A DNA stretch of 32,588 nucleotides from a virus: positions 1 through 32,588 of the IMG/VR virus record IMGVR_UViG_3300021075_000002, one strand, 5' to 3'. A program made the translations under genes and the position numbers. The notes under the pieces were generated by a model. That model ran no database searches. It worked only from the letters and a program-made list of their open reading frames with translations, and was not told the origin of the DNA. Positions 1-7,793 of this stretch are shown here, piece by piece. Numbering within the stretch: the stretch's first letter is position 1; the number at the start of each line of letters is the position of its first letter.

Positions 1-127
1 GAACAAATGGGACATCAGGAAGCTCAGGTACAAGAGGAACATCAGGTTCAAGTGGAACAAATGGAACATCAGGTTCAAGTGGAACAAATGGAACATCAGG
101 TTCAAGTGGAACAAATGGAACATCAGG
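1..127. repeat. Exact terminal repeat of the contig (circular closure)
   Basis: Bases 1-127 are identical to bases 32462-32588. A 127-base overlap is the size expected when a k=127 de Bruijn assembler closes a circle, so the non-redundant genome is most likely 32,461 bp. The reading frame of the giant fibre gene continues across the join. The join falls inside collagen-like repeat DNA, so the exact repeat number around it could be wrong. However, the stretch includes a TRG triplet variant (near bases 30-37) that I do not find in the same nucleotide context elsewhere, which argues against a chance repeat-to-repeat join. Confidence 0.9.
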
Positions 128-467
128 AAGTTCAGGTTCAAGTGGTTTAAATGGAACAGCAGAAGCTGTAGAAGCATGGAATATGGTGTTTCCAAGTGAT
201 ACATACCAAATTCTTACAGGTGATACTTATGTAGCATGGACGGGATCAGGAACAAAAACTTTAACATTACCAGATGCTGTTGGATCTGGTAGAATGCATT
301 TTATTAAAAGAACGGGATCATCTGGAACACCTACAATTTCTCGTAAAGGAACAGATACAATCGATGGCAGCACCGCAGCTATCCAATTAAGTTCTAATTA
401 TGAAGTCTTATGGGTGATTGATGCGATCACTGGTAAATGGCACACCTTATCAACTGGTGCTCCATAA
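1..467 (+). CDS. C-terminal end of the giant tail-hub/collagen-like fibre (continues from 25447-32588)
   Basis: This is the 3' end of the gene that starts at 25447. After circular closure codons run 3, 6, 9 and so on, in the same frame as the upstream part, and end at TAA 465-467. The whole gene is 7482 nt and encodes 2493 aa. The segment begins with the last Gly-X-Y shaft (to about base 151), followed by a compact C-terminal domain of roughly 100 aa. Its pattern is a TLP motif, then an IK-R motif, a TI and IDG turn, and a final W-hydrophobic strand. This matches the small beta-rich tip domain common at the ends of phage tail fibres, which usually trimerises the shaft or binds the receptor. 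The methionine at 183 is internal and not a start. The fibre assignment is firm; the tip role is inferred. Confidence 0.85.
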   Translation, partial: TNGTSGSSGTRGTSGSSGTNGTSGSSGTNGTSGSSGTNGTSGSSGSSGLNGTAEAVEAWNMVFPSDTYQILTGDTYVAWTGSGTKTLTLPDAVGSGRMHFIKRTGSSGTPTISRKGTDTIDGSTAAIQLSSNYEVLWVIDAITGKWHTLSTGAP

Positions 468-484
468 AAAATAATTTTAAGATA

Positions 485-556
485 GTGATAGGAAATATAA
501 AATTTAATTGTGATACAGGACAACCATATTTAGATTGCGCTACTAATGAGGTTTAG
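485..556 (+). pseudogene. Short remnant related to the end of the next gene
   Basis: Between the fibre stop (467) and the next start (574), a GTG-initiated 23-codon frame encodes a peptide containing FNCDTGQPYLD. The protein encoded at 574-1071 ends with the related FDCDTGLPYFN. Over 30 bases the two DNA stretches agree at about 25 positions. There is no ATG and no other recognisable domain, so I read it as the broken tail end of a duplicated gene and not as an expressed protein. A leaderless micro-protein cannot be excluded. Confidence 0.45.
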
Positions 557-573
557 TTAAAATAAAATAAATT

Positions 574-1071
574 ATGATAAATATATATTTTGGAGATACA
601 ACAGGATTACAACCAGGATTAGTTAAAATATCAGTTATAATTTCAGGATTAACTACAGAAGATGTAAATGAAAGTTATATAAAATTTACATTTGATCCTA
701 ATGTTCTAACTTATAGTTCGTACAACAACAACTCAGCTGTTATTGGTGGCGGATTTACGGTTAATAATTGGGGTGCTGATTGGTTTGATATATGGAATTG
801 TTGCATACCACATTATTACACTTTAGGTGGTGATAGTTTTTGGATTACTAAGGTGTCTTTTATGTATTCTGGTGGTGCAACTCAGTTAACATTTTCTGGT
901 TCAACAGAAGTTTGGGACAATCCAGTAGAAGCACCATGTACTAAAACAACAACTAAACCATTAACAACAACAGATGCCTGTATAAATTGTGATTGTACTG
1001 GGTATGTTCTATTTGATTGTGATACTGGATTACCATATTTTAATGGTACAGGAAAAGTAATAATGAAATAA
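574..1071 (+). CDS. Cohesin-like beta-sandwich protein with Cys/Thr-rich tail, probable virion surface protein
   Basis: This 165-aa protein sits between the giant fibre and the tape measure. Residues 1-120 have the strand pattern of a cohesin-type beta-sandwich: a VKISVIISGL strand, then IKFTFDPNVLTYSS, close to the usual hydrophobic-x-YDPxVL signature. A threonine-rich linker (residues about 123-133) follows, then a Cys-rich tail of the form CxxCxC with a CDTGLPYFN motif. There is no signal peptide. It starts at the first ATG after an A/T-rich leader and its stop overlaps the next ATG (TAATG). By position it may be a tail or fibre accessory binding carbohydrate or protein on the host surface. 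The cohesin-like reading is by eye only; a generic Ig-like sandwich is the alternative. Confidence 0.55.
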   Translation: MINIYFGDTTGLQPGLVKISVIISGLTTEDVNESYIKFTFDPNVLTYSSYNNNSAVIGGGFTVNNWGADWFDIWNCCIPHYYTLGGDSFWITKVSFMYSGGATQLTFSGSTEVWDNPVEAPCTKTTTKPLTTTDACINCDCTGYVLFDCDTGLPYFNGTGKVIMK

Positions 1072-1343
1072 TGAAAATAAAAGATTTAGAAAAAACATTT
1101 TCAGATACATTTAGATTCATATCTATATATGATACATTATTAACAAAGAAATATACAAAGCCAAGATACTACTCTATATCTAAAGAGGATTTATATATAT
1201 TGAAAAAAACATATAAGAGTTTTAACATATCAGAGAAATTCTTATTTAGAGATTACAAAAAAATGTGTATCAAACTATCTACATTAAGTAAAGAAGGTAT
1301 AATTATATCTGCACTTAAATTAGCAAAAGAAATAAGCAAGTAA
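1071..1343 (+). CDS. Small basic hypothetical protein upstream of tape measure
   Basis: This 90-aa, lysine- and tyrosine-rich, apparently helical protein has no recognised family. Its start overlaps the preceding stop by one base, and it ends two bases before the tape measure start, so it is translated as part of that operon. In long-tailed phages the slot directly upstream of the tape measure is often held by a tail assembly chaperone, and that is a possible role. The sequence itself shows no chaperone motif and no frameshift site. Size, composition and coupling support a real gene; function is unknown. Confidence 0.65.
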   Translation: MKIKDLEKTFSDTFRFISIYDTLLTKKYTKPRYYSISKEDLYILKKTYKSFNISEKFLFRDYKKMCIKLSTLSKEGIIISALKLAKEISK

Positions 1344-1345
1344 AT

Positions 1346-3949
1346 ATGGCAACAACACAACAAACTATTCAGGTAGATTTTGTAGCGAATACTAAACCAG
1401 CATTGGGTTCTGTTAAAGATATGATGGCTGAAGTTAAGAAACTATACGGACAATTAGGTGCAGTAAACGTTCCACCTTTAGTTCAACAAGAAACATTAAC
1501 CAGAATTGCAAAATTAAAAGGTGAGATAGAAGATGCAAAGAAGTCTGTGTCTATGTTCGATCCAGGTGACACATTCGGAAACTTCGCAACAATGTTAGGT
1601 GTAGCCAATACTGCAATGGTTGGTGTGTCTGCATCATTAAAACTATTTGGTGCTGATGAAAAACAAATAAAAGAAATACAAGATAAACTTAATACAGCAA
1701 TACAAATTGGTGTAGTTCTTCAGCAATTAGCAGATACTCAGAGATTAAAAGGTATGGTTTTATATTATGCTGGTAAAGTTAAAGAGATTGCAATGAGAGG
1801 AATTGAACTTGGACAAATGGCACTACTTAATGTAGCAACAAAAGCACAAGTTGTAGCAACTGAATTAGAAGGTAAAGCCACATTAAGGTCAGCCATAGCA
1901 AAGAAAGCAGCGACCGTAGCACAATGGGCATGGAACGCAGCGATGACAGCCAACCCTATTGGACTTATCATAGTGGCAATAGCAGCATTAGCAGCAGCAG
2001 TATATGGATTAACAAAAATATTTGGTGACAACACAAAAGCAGTTGCTGCATCAGCAGAAAGTTATGATGCACTTTTAGTTGCAATGGATGATTGGGATGC
2101 CGCACAAAGAAAGGCATCTATTGAAGCAGCATTAATGGCTGGACAGATTACACAAGTTCAGGCAAAGCAAGCAAGAGCATATGAAGAAGCAATAGCAAAA
2201 AAGAAAAAAGCTGACGCAGATTACTTGAAAACAAGCAATGAAATAAATAAACAATTAATAGATGGTGCAATCACAAAAGGTACAGCATTAAATGCATTAA
2301 ATGAAGCTGCATTAAAACAAGATGCTGCTTACTTAGAAGCAAATTTAACAGCAACACAAGCAGCAGCGCAAGCAACAAAAGATGATGTTAAACAAACTGA
2401 AGATGCTAGACTTAAAGTTCTATCAATTAGAAATAAAAAACTTGGTGACTTAATAGCAGCAGAGAATCAAAGATATAAAATAGAAAAACAAGCATTAATA
2501 GATTCAGGTGCGAACCAAGATGCTATGGCTGCAGCATTGGCAATTCATAATGACAACTTAGAAAGATTAAGAGGTGAGAATGAAAAAAAGAAAAGAGATG
2601 CTGACCTTAGATTAATGCAAATTGGAGCAATTGGTATAGAGCAACAAAAAGCAATTGAGAATAAGAGATATGAGAATGAACAAATAGACATGAAAGATAG
2701 TGGTGCACTTGATAAAGAAAAAGAAGTGGCAAAGAAGCAACATGAGCAAAACTTAAAGAACATAGATGATGCAGCACTAAATTCTAAAATAGAAGCACAA
2801 TTAGCATTACAACAATTACAAGCACAAAGTTACAATGAACTCGTTTCATATGAAGAGAATAGACATGCTGTGGAAATGAAAAGATTAGAAGATACGAAGG
2901 CAACTCAAGAACAAATTGAATTGGCTGAAGCACAACATAATAAGAATCTATCAGACCTTAATGCGCAAAGAGTTATGGTTGCTGCAGAAAAAGTTAATAC
3001 TGAGTTAGATAAAATGAAAGAAAAGATTGATAAAGAACCTATTGACCTATTCAACATAAGTGATATAGACACTAATGCAGACTTAATGATTTCTAAAACA
3101 AAATCTGCATATGCTAAACTTATTGAACAAGCAGGAACTGATTCTAAACTTAGAGAACAATTAGAAAAGAACTTAGCAATAAGATTGGGTGATATTAATC
3201 AGTGGAGAGTAGATAAGGAACTTGAGGCAGAGAAACTTAAAGAAGAAAAGATAAGCGAGCTAAGAGGTGCAGCAATAGAAGGATTTGGTACTATCATGAT
3301 GGATAGAATATCAGCCAGATATGATGAAGTTATAGGCACTATGAATAGTGACATAGAAGGAGGATTCGCAAAAGAACAAAAGGCATTAGATGAACTTAGA
3401 ACAAATAAGCAAATTAGTGATGAGCAATATAATGCTAAAAAGGCAAAATTAGATACTGAATATGAGAAAAAGAAAAAACAAGTTCAGATAGAAACTGCAA
3501 AGATTAGAAAAAGGGAGGCTATATGGCAAATTATAATAAATACTGCAGTAGCAGTTACAAAAGCATTAGCAGATAGTAACCCTCTTGTAGCAGGAGTTGT
3601 AGCAGGATTAGGAGCAATACAACTTGGTGTGGTTCAATTAAAACCATTACCAGAATATGGACAAGGAGGTTTATTAATAGGACCATCACACGCTGCAGGT
3701 GGTATAACAACACCAGTTGGAGTCGTTGAAGGAGGTGAATTTGTAATAAACAAAAAACAAACTACACAGAATCAGGGACTATTGGAAAGCATAAATAATT
3801 CTAATGGTGATATGATAAAAGAACTATCAAATAGATTAGATATATTAATTAATCTTAATTCAAGACCAACAAGAGCATATGTAACAGAAACTGATATAAC
3901 AAATACTCAGGACAATGTTAGAAAAATAAAAGAATATGCGACAATATAA
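1346..3949 (+). CDS. Tail tape measure protein
   Basis: This 867-aa protein sets tail length by spanning the lumen of the growing tail and enters or contacts the host membrane on injection. The N-terminal 200 residues are Ala-rich and helical. A hydrophobic segment (about residues 202-227, starting ANPIGLIIVAIAALAAA) fits the transmembrane stretch usual in this family. Residues 230-680 are a long charged coiled coil rich in Ala, Glu, Lys and Gln. A second hydrophobic stretch lies at about 725-760. The C-terminal GGLLIGPSHAAGG region, with GGEFVINKKQT, is the typical end of tape measures. At about 0.15 nm per residue the tail would be about 130 nm, suggesting a long non-contractile tail, since no sheath gene is seen. 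It is unusual that this gene lies downstream of the hub/fibre genes. Confidence 0.93.
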   Translation: MATTQQTIQVDFVANTKPALGSVKDMMAEVKKLYGQLGAVNVPPLVQQETLTRIAKLKGEIEDAKKSVSMFDPGDTFGNFATMLGVANTAMVGVSASLKLFGADEKQIKEIQDKLNTAIQIGVVLQQLADTQRLKGMVLYYAGKVKEIAMRGIELGQMALLNVATKAQVVATELEGKATLRSAIAKKAATVAQWAWNAAMTANPIGLIIVAIAALAAAVYGLTKIFGDNTKAVAASAESYDALLVAMDDWDAAQRKASIEAALMAGQITQVQAKQARAYEEAIAKKKKADADYLKTSNEINKQLIDGAITKGTALNALNEAALKQDAAYLEANLTATQAAAQATKDDVKQTEDARLKVLSIRNKKLGDLIAAENQRYKIEKQALIDSGANQDAMAAALAIHNDNLERLRGENEKKKRDADLRLMQIGAIGIEQQKAIENKRYENEQIDMKDSGALDKEKEVAKKQHEQNLKNIDDAALNSKIEAQLALQQLQAQSYNELVSYEENRHAVEMKRLEDTKATQEQIELAEAQHNKNLSDLNAQRVMVAAEKVNTELDKMKEKIDKEPIDLFNISDIDTNADLMISKTKSAYAKLIEQAGTDSKLREQLEKNLAIRLGDINQWRVDKELEAEKLKEEKISELRGAAIEGFGTIMMDRISARYDEVIGTMNSDIEGGFAKEQKALDELRTNKQISDEQYNAKKAKLDTEYEKKKKQVQIETAKIRKREAIWQIIINTAVAVTKALADSNPLVAGVVAGLGAIQLGVVQLKPLPEYGQGGLLIGPSHAAGGITTPVGVVEGGEFVINKKQTTQNQGLLESINNSNGDMIKELSNRLDILINLNSRPTRAYVTETDITNTQDNVRKIKEYATI

Positions 3950-3967
3950 AAAATATATATATAGAAT

Positions 3968-4747
3968 ATGAAAAATATGATATTAAAAGAATTAGTTATA
4001 GAGAATGATGTTGACAATGTTTATGCTATATCTCTGGTTAAAAATCCGGCAATTCAGGAAAACTTTATGCACTTTAAAAAAATGATGAAGTTTAAAGATG
4101 AACCTTTATATTTCTACGCATTAAGACCAGAATTCGTTGGTGATGAACTTATTATAGATACATCACACAACCTATGTAAGTCCTTCGCGCACGGAGAATC
4201 AATTGCATATACAGAAGAAGAAGTTAGAAGTTGGTCTAAATATGCAAATGATGAAGGATGGGGTATGGAACCAGACGCACCAACTTGGTTTTCTAACTTC
4301 CCTAAAGAAGGAGTTAATCTACCAATGTACGGATGTAGGCACCACCTTAAAAAGAAACAAATGTTTCATAGTAACTTCTCAACAACAATAAACTTCGAGA
4401 TGTCGACTAAACCAAGAAGAATTGTAGGACCAGTGATGGTTGCAAATAAGCCAATGTTAAGACCAGCAGAAGAGATGGATGGAGTTAATATGGGTTACGT
4501 GTGGTACAGCAACGATACATTACAATCTTACTATGAGCGCTTCGGTAAAAAATCCAACGCCACTTTACTCCATGAGTTGGACATAAGTGACTATCTTATC
4601 TTAATGAAAAGTTGGATAGATAAAACTGATAGTGCTCAACACAAATGGATGGCTGAATATTACGTGCTTAGCGACTTTATATGGCAACAAATATTAGATG
4701 GTGATGTTGCAGGCTTCAGCGTCGAAATGGTCGCATCTATGAAATAA
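3968..4747 (+). CDS. XkdF-like capsid maturation protease with MuF-type C-terminal insert
   Basis: This 259-aa protein has the hallmarks of the XkdF-type prohead protease group. These are an N-terminal AISLVKNPAIQENF segment (residues 20-33), a GPVMVANKPMLRP strand (154-166), a histidine in LLHELDI (H202), and a C-terminal GFSVE (249-253) whose serine is a candidate catalytic residue. Residues 45-135 form an inserted module with YALRPEFVGDE and GCRHHLKK, resembling the end of Mu gpF/head-morphogenesis proteins of Bacteroidota phages. The next genes are scaffold and major capsid, which fits a role in cleaving scaffold or capsid arms during head maturation. The His and Ser assignments rest on family analogy; the third catalytic residue is not identified. 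Confidence 0.72.
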   Translation: MKNMILKELVIENDVDNVYAISLVKNPAIQENFMHFKKMMKFKDEPLYFYALRPEFVGDELIIDTSHNLCKSFAHGESIAYTEEEVRSWSKYANDEGWGMEPDAPTWFSNFPKEGVNLPMYGCRHHLKKKQMFHSNFSTTINFEMSTKPRRIVGPVMVANKPMLRPAEEMDGVNMGYVWYSNDTLQSYYERFGKKSNATLLHELDISDYLILMKSWIDKTDSAQHKWMAEYYVLSDFIWQQILDGDVAGFSVEMVASMK

Positions 4748-4756
4748 ACAATTCAA

Positions 4757-5077
4757 ATGTATAGGAAACAGATTACACAGACAGAAGAAGAAAGAAAAGA
4801 AAGACAGAAAGTTAGATATGATTTGTATAGAGAACTTGAAAAAACTCTTAATGATAAACTTGGCATAAAAAAATATACAAAACCAGAAGTTATATTAAAA
4901 AGAGATAAGAAGAGAATTGAAAAAATCACAGAGATGTGGAGATTAACAGGTACATTCATTGAACCAACTAATAAGCAAATATTGGATGAAATCATAGAGG
5001 AAGAATTAATTGAAAGTGATGAAGTTGAATATATACAATTGGAAGAGATAGAAAATAAAGATTTAGGAAATATATAG
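4757..5077 (+). CDS. Small charged helical protein in the head operon
   Basis: This 106-aa, highly charged protein is predicted helical throughout and rich in Glu and Lys, with an acidic C-terminal third. No domain is recognised. It lies 9 bases after the protease and 35 bases before the scaffold gene, on the same strand, so it belongs to the capsid operon. A scaffold or protease accessory, or a head-joining protein, is possible from position alone. The overlapping minus-strand frame (4753-5106) has no supporting features. Confidence 0.6.
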   Translation: MYRKQITQTEEERKERQKVRYDLYRELEKTLNDKLGIKKYTKPEVILKRDKKRIEKITEMWRLTGTFIEPTNKQILDEIIEEELIESDEVEYIQLEEIENKDLGNI

Positions 5078-5112
5078 GTTTTATACTCTATATTAAAAAA
5101 TAACATTATTAT

Positions 5113-5724
5113 ATGAACATTCTCGACAAGATTGTTAATATCTTTACAGGTTTTAAATTCTCAGCAACCGCTAAACTTTTAGAAAGCGGCAAAGAGTTGA
5201 GAATTGAAGGTAATGATATTGTTGAAGGTGCTAAAGTGTTTATCGTAACAAAAGATGCAGAAATTCCAATACCAGATGAAATGTGGAAGTTGGACAATGG
5301 TTACTCCATTACTACAAAAGATGGAATGATCGTATCAGTTGATAAAATTGAAGACACACCAGAAAAGCCTATCACTAAACCAGTGGCCGCAGAAGAAGCA
5401 TCAGTAGAAGAACATGCAGATACTACACCAGTAGATCCAGCAACTCAACCTGATACTCAAGAAGTAGAACCAATGGATCCAGAAGTTCCTATCAAACTCG
5501 AGGAACTCAATGCTAAATTAGATGAAATTTTAACAAAATTAAATGCATCTATGGAAAAGTATGAAAAAGTAGAGTTAGAAATTAAAAATACAAAAGATGA
5601 AATTGACCATAGATTTGAGAAAGTTTCATCTACTCCATCCATTAAAACAATGGATAAGGAAACACCAATTCGTAAAGAAGGATCTTTCTTAGGTTCATAT
5701 GAAGAATTGAAAAAAAATAAATAA
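5113..5724 (+). CDS. Probable capsid scaffold protein
   Basis: This 203-aa protein lies directly between the protease and the major capsid protein, the usual scaffold position. Residues 1-85 form a small beta-rich N-terminal domain (GKELRIEGNDIVEGAKVFIV). Residues 85-130 are a Pro/Glu/Thr/Asp-rich disordered linker, and 128-170 a coiled coil (LEELNAKLDEILTKLNASME). The tail is short and basic. An acidic, low-complexity protein with a central coiled coil and basic C-terminus is the common scaffold design, in which the basic end binds the capsid and the protein is later cleaved or expelled. A decoration protein is the main alternative. Only 7 bases separate it from the capsid gene. Confidence 0.62.
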   Translation: MNILDKIVNIFTGFKFSATAKLLESGKELRIEGNDIVEGAKVFIVTKDAEIPIPDEMWKLDNGYSITTKDGMIVSVDKIEDTPEKPITKPVAAEEASVEEHADTTPVDPATQPDTQEVEPMDPEVPIKLEELNAKLDEILTKLNASMEKYEKVELEIKNTKDEIDHRFEKVSSTPSIKTMDKETPIRKEGSFLGSYEELKKNK

Positions 5725-5731
5725 AACTATT

Positions 5732-6643
5732 ATGGCAGCAAACGGCTTCGAATTAGGAGGTTTGAGTGTTTATACCAAACAAGTTGGTGATTTATTCGCA
5801 AAAAGTGTTCTTCCAGAAACCCTTTTCAACTCAGTTGAAATCATGGAAAACATTAAATATCGCCAAGCTCTGAACCTACTTTCCAAGGACTTGTATTTAC
5901 AAAATACTGTCTGCGGTCCAACAGCAACAGGCTCAACTATTCTTACTCAAAGAGTTCTTGAAGTATGCGAAATGACAGCATTTGATAAGTTCTGTATGAC
6001 AGACCTTAATCAATACTGGACGAATGAAAAATTATCCAGAGGTTCTAACATCACAGATTTAGATTGGTTTCAATCAGTTTATCTTGAAGATTTAGCCAAG
6101 AGGATTGCAGTGGATGTACAAAAAATTGCATGGCAAGGTAACACATCAACTGGTACAGGTAACTTAGCCTTATGTAACGGCTGGGTTAAACTTTTAAGTG
6201 GTTCAACAACCGTTAATACTGGTTCAACTACATTAACCGTTGCAACTATTGTCGCAAACATTAACGCAATGATTTTATCTCTCCCTGCAGAAATTGCTGG
6301 AAATCCTATCAACATCTATTTATCATTCAGTCTATACAACATGTTTGTACAAGGTTGGGCAAAAGATTATCCTTATGGATATTCACCAATGTTTACCAAC
6401 ACTCAGTTCAAACACCCATTCTATGGAAACATAACCTTCGTACCTCAATCAGGTCTTGAAGGAACAAGTTACATCTTCATGGGGGAACAACGTAACTTTG
6501 TTTATGGCACCGACATTAAAGATGAATTCTCAACCGTAGAGGTTGTTTATAACCCATTTGATAAATATGTATATACTACCGTTAATTGGAAACAAGGCGT
6601 CCAAGTAAAATGGCCTGACCAAATTGTTAAAAACTTTGTCTAA
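5732..6643 (+). CDS. Major capsid protein (HK97-like fold)
   Basis: This 303-aa protein forms the icosahedral shell. It has the length and organisation of HK97-type major capsid proteins of Bacteroidota phages: an N-arm (residues 1-30), a core with DLDWFQSVYLEDLAKRIAVD (about 110-129, long spine helix), and a C-terminal half with NPINIYLSFSLYNMF and FMGEQRNFVYGTD strands ending in VVYNPFDKYVYTTVNWKQGVQVKWPD. It follows the protease and scaffold genes. Its codon use is richer in C- and G-ending codons than its neighbours, as expected for a highly expressed gene. Residues 5-16 (GFELGGLSVYTK) recur almost intact at the N-terminus of the Ig-like protein at 10436. No separate decoration protein is recognised nearby. 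Confidence 0.87.
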   Translation: MAANGFELGGLSVYTKQVGDLFAKSVLPETLFNSVEIMENIKYRQALNLLSKDLYLQNTVCGPTATGSTILTQRVLEVCEMTAFDKFCMTDLNQYWTNEKLSRGSNITDLDWFQSVYLEDLAKRIAVDVQKIAWQGNTSTGTGNLALCNGWVKLLSGSTTVNTGSTTLTVATIVANINAMILSLPAEIAGNPINIYLSFSLYNMFVQGWAKDYPYGYSPMFTNTQFKHPFYGNITFVPQSGLEGTSYIFMGEQRNFVYGTDIKDEFSTVEVVYNPFDKYVYTTVNWKQGVQVKWPDQIVKNFV

Positions 6644-6657
6644 CAATATAAAGATTA

Positions 6658-6687
6658 GAACTTCTTGCCAACATTGGCAAGAGGTTC
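6658..6687 (+). promoter_or_regulatory. Strong 13-bp hairpin between capsid and tail-tube genes
   Basis: GAACTTCTTGCCA and TGGCAAGAGGTTC form a 13-bp stem (one G-U wobble) around the loop ACAT, starting 15 bases after the capsid stop. The following TATCTTA is not a proper U-run. It is therefore more likely an mRNA-end stabiliser, processing site or partial terminator that sets the capsid:tail-protein ratio than a full terminator. Its position also argues against the TTG codon at 6665 as a start. Confidence 0.75.
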
Positions 6688-6712
6688 TATCTTAAAAAAC
6701 AACAATGAAATT

Positions 6713-7273
6713 ATGAGCACATTATGTGGATGTCCAGATAGAAATGTAAGTTCAGCATGTCCTTCATTAGCAAAGACTATGCTTACATTATATGCTGCAT
6801 GCTATACTGACTTAACAGCCGTAACTTACGACACAGCTGATGAGTACGTAACTGGAATGTCAGGCACTACTTTAAGTGGTTTTTCATCTGGTTTCTTTGT
6901 AGAATTGTCCGTTCCATTTGAGACTTCAGGTTTTGATGTTGAAGGTGCTGTTAATAAAAATAACAACACTTACTTATTCAACCCTAAAGTTACATTCAAA
7001 TTGGCAAGTTTGGAACATGATACAATCAAATTATTTGAGAGCTTCGTAAAGTCAAAGGTTGTTGTAGTTGTTAAATTACAAGGACCTACTTACTACGCAC
7101 TCGGTTTAGAAAACGGATTAATTGCAGAAGCTGCAAACTTAACTTCATCAGTAACAAAAGATGATTTCGCAGGAGCAACATTAACCTTATCTTCATTCGG
7201 TGAAAGTAAATCAGCAAGACAACTTAGCACAACAGCAGTAACAGCATTCTTAGGAAGCATTGCAACTATCTAA
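6713..7273 (+). CDS. Probable major tail tube protein
   Basis: This 186-aa, beta-rich, Ser/Thr-rich protein is encoded directly after the major capsid gene and before a terminator, as expected for an abundantly made virion protein. It begins MSTLCGCPDRNVSS. The pattern AACYTDLTAVTYDTADEYVTGM followed by alternating strands and a C-terminal DDFAGATLTLSSFGESKSAR fits the single-domain tube proteins of Bacteroidota phages. I chose ATG 6713 over TTG 6665 because the latter falls inside the 6658-6687 hairpin. Like the capsid gene it uses relatively many C-ending codons. A capsid decoration protein is the alternative, but no better tube candidate exists in the genome. Confidence 0.6.
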   Translation: MSTLCGCPDRNVSSACPSLAKTMLTLYAACYTDLTAVTYDTADEYVTGMSGTTLSGFSSGFFVELSVPFETSGFDVEGAVNKNNNTYLFNPKVTFKLASLEHDTIKLFESFVKSKVVVVVKLQGPTYYALGLENGLIAEAANLTSSVTKDDFAGATLTLSSFGESKSARQLSTTAVTAFLGSIATI

Positions 7274-7292
7274 AAGAATCAAAAAATAAATT

Positions 7293-7329
7293 AAAAGGCC
7301 AGTCAGGCAAAAACTGGCTGGCCTTTTTT
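7293..7329 (+). terminator. Rho-independent terminator after tail tube gene
   Basis: GGCCAGTCAG and CTGGCTGGCC pair as a 10-bp GC-rich stem (one G-U) with the loop GCAAAAA. It is preceded by AAAA and followed by TTTTTT. This is the clearest intrinsic terminator in the window and closes the transcript carrying tape measure, capsid and tail tube genes. The flanking A-run also lets it act weakly in the other direction. Confidence 0.93.
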
Positions 7330-7347
7330 ATTAAAAAAAAGTTAATA

Positions 7348-7779
7348 ATGATATATATAAACACTGATGCAAGCAACACTTTTAACATGTATATTGGAAA
7401 TAGTCCAGCAGAAAAAGGTGAATTTTTATGTGTTATAGAGAATCCAACTTTAAGAAAAATAAAGAAATTTAAAATAATTGACAACAGCCAATTAATTACA
7501 AACAAAAATACATTTACAATAAATATAACACACATACCAATAGCAGAAAACTTATTAACACCTGTATTATATTTAGACAATTGGCTCGGATATAATTATT
7601 TCAAGATATATTATAGTGGAGGTACGGTTCCTAATACTTTAATCATGTCAGAATCAGCTTTAATAGCAGAGGGAATTTTTAATATATATAGCAATAGTAT
7701 ATGTTATACACCAAGAACAGGAACAACCACCTTAGACTATGGATTTAACTTAACATGTACCGGTACTACATATATATAA
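7348..7779 (+). CDS. Hypothetical beta-rich structural protein before portal
   Basis: This 143-aa protein is encoded just after the terminator and 14 bases before the portal gene. It is rich in Asn, Thr, Ile and Tyr with strand-like alternation and no signal peptide, membrane segment or recognisable catalytic motif. The C-terminus reads DYGFNLTCTGTTYI. Composition resembles the virion proteins around it, so a minor structural role is plausible. I do not recognise the family. Its separation from upstream genes by a strong terminator implies a promoter in about 7325-7347 or read-through; no convincing promoter is seen in that A/T-rich stretch. Confidence 0.65.
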   Translation: MIYINTDASNTFNMYIGNSPAEKGEFLCVIENPTLRKIKKFKIIDNSQLITNKNTFTINITHIPIAENLLTPVLYLDNWLGYNYFKIYYSGGTVPNTLIMSESALIAEGIFNIYSNSICYTPRTGTTTLDYGFNLTCTGTTYI

Positions 7780-7793
7780 AAAAAATATAAAAA

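Noticed and set aside
1-127. Biological direct terminal repeats of a linear phage genome
   Set aside because: The length equals a common assembler k-mer and lies inside a coding repeat that continues in frame across the join, so circular closure is the simpler reading.
4753-5106. Minus-strand 117-codon frame
   Set aside because: Nearly coincides with the plus-strand 106-aa gene, which fits operon spacing and strand; the antisense protein is Ser/Leu/Phe-rich shadow text.
6665-6712. TTG start at 6665 for the tail-tube gene
   Set aside because: The codon falls within a 13-bp hairpin, and ATG 6713 has a normal A-rich leader.
7266-7580. Minus-strand 104-codon hydrophobic frame
   Set aside because: It crosses a strong terminator and lies opposite a better plus-strand gene; its hydrophobicity comes from A/T-rich complementary DNA.
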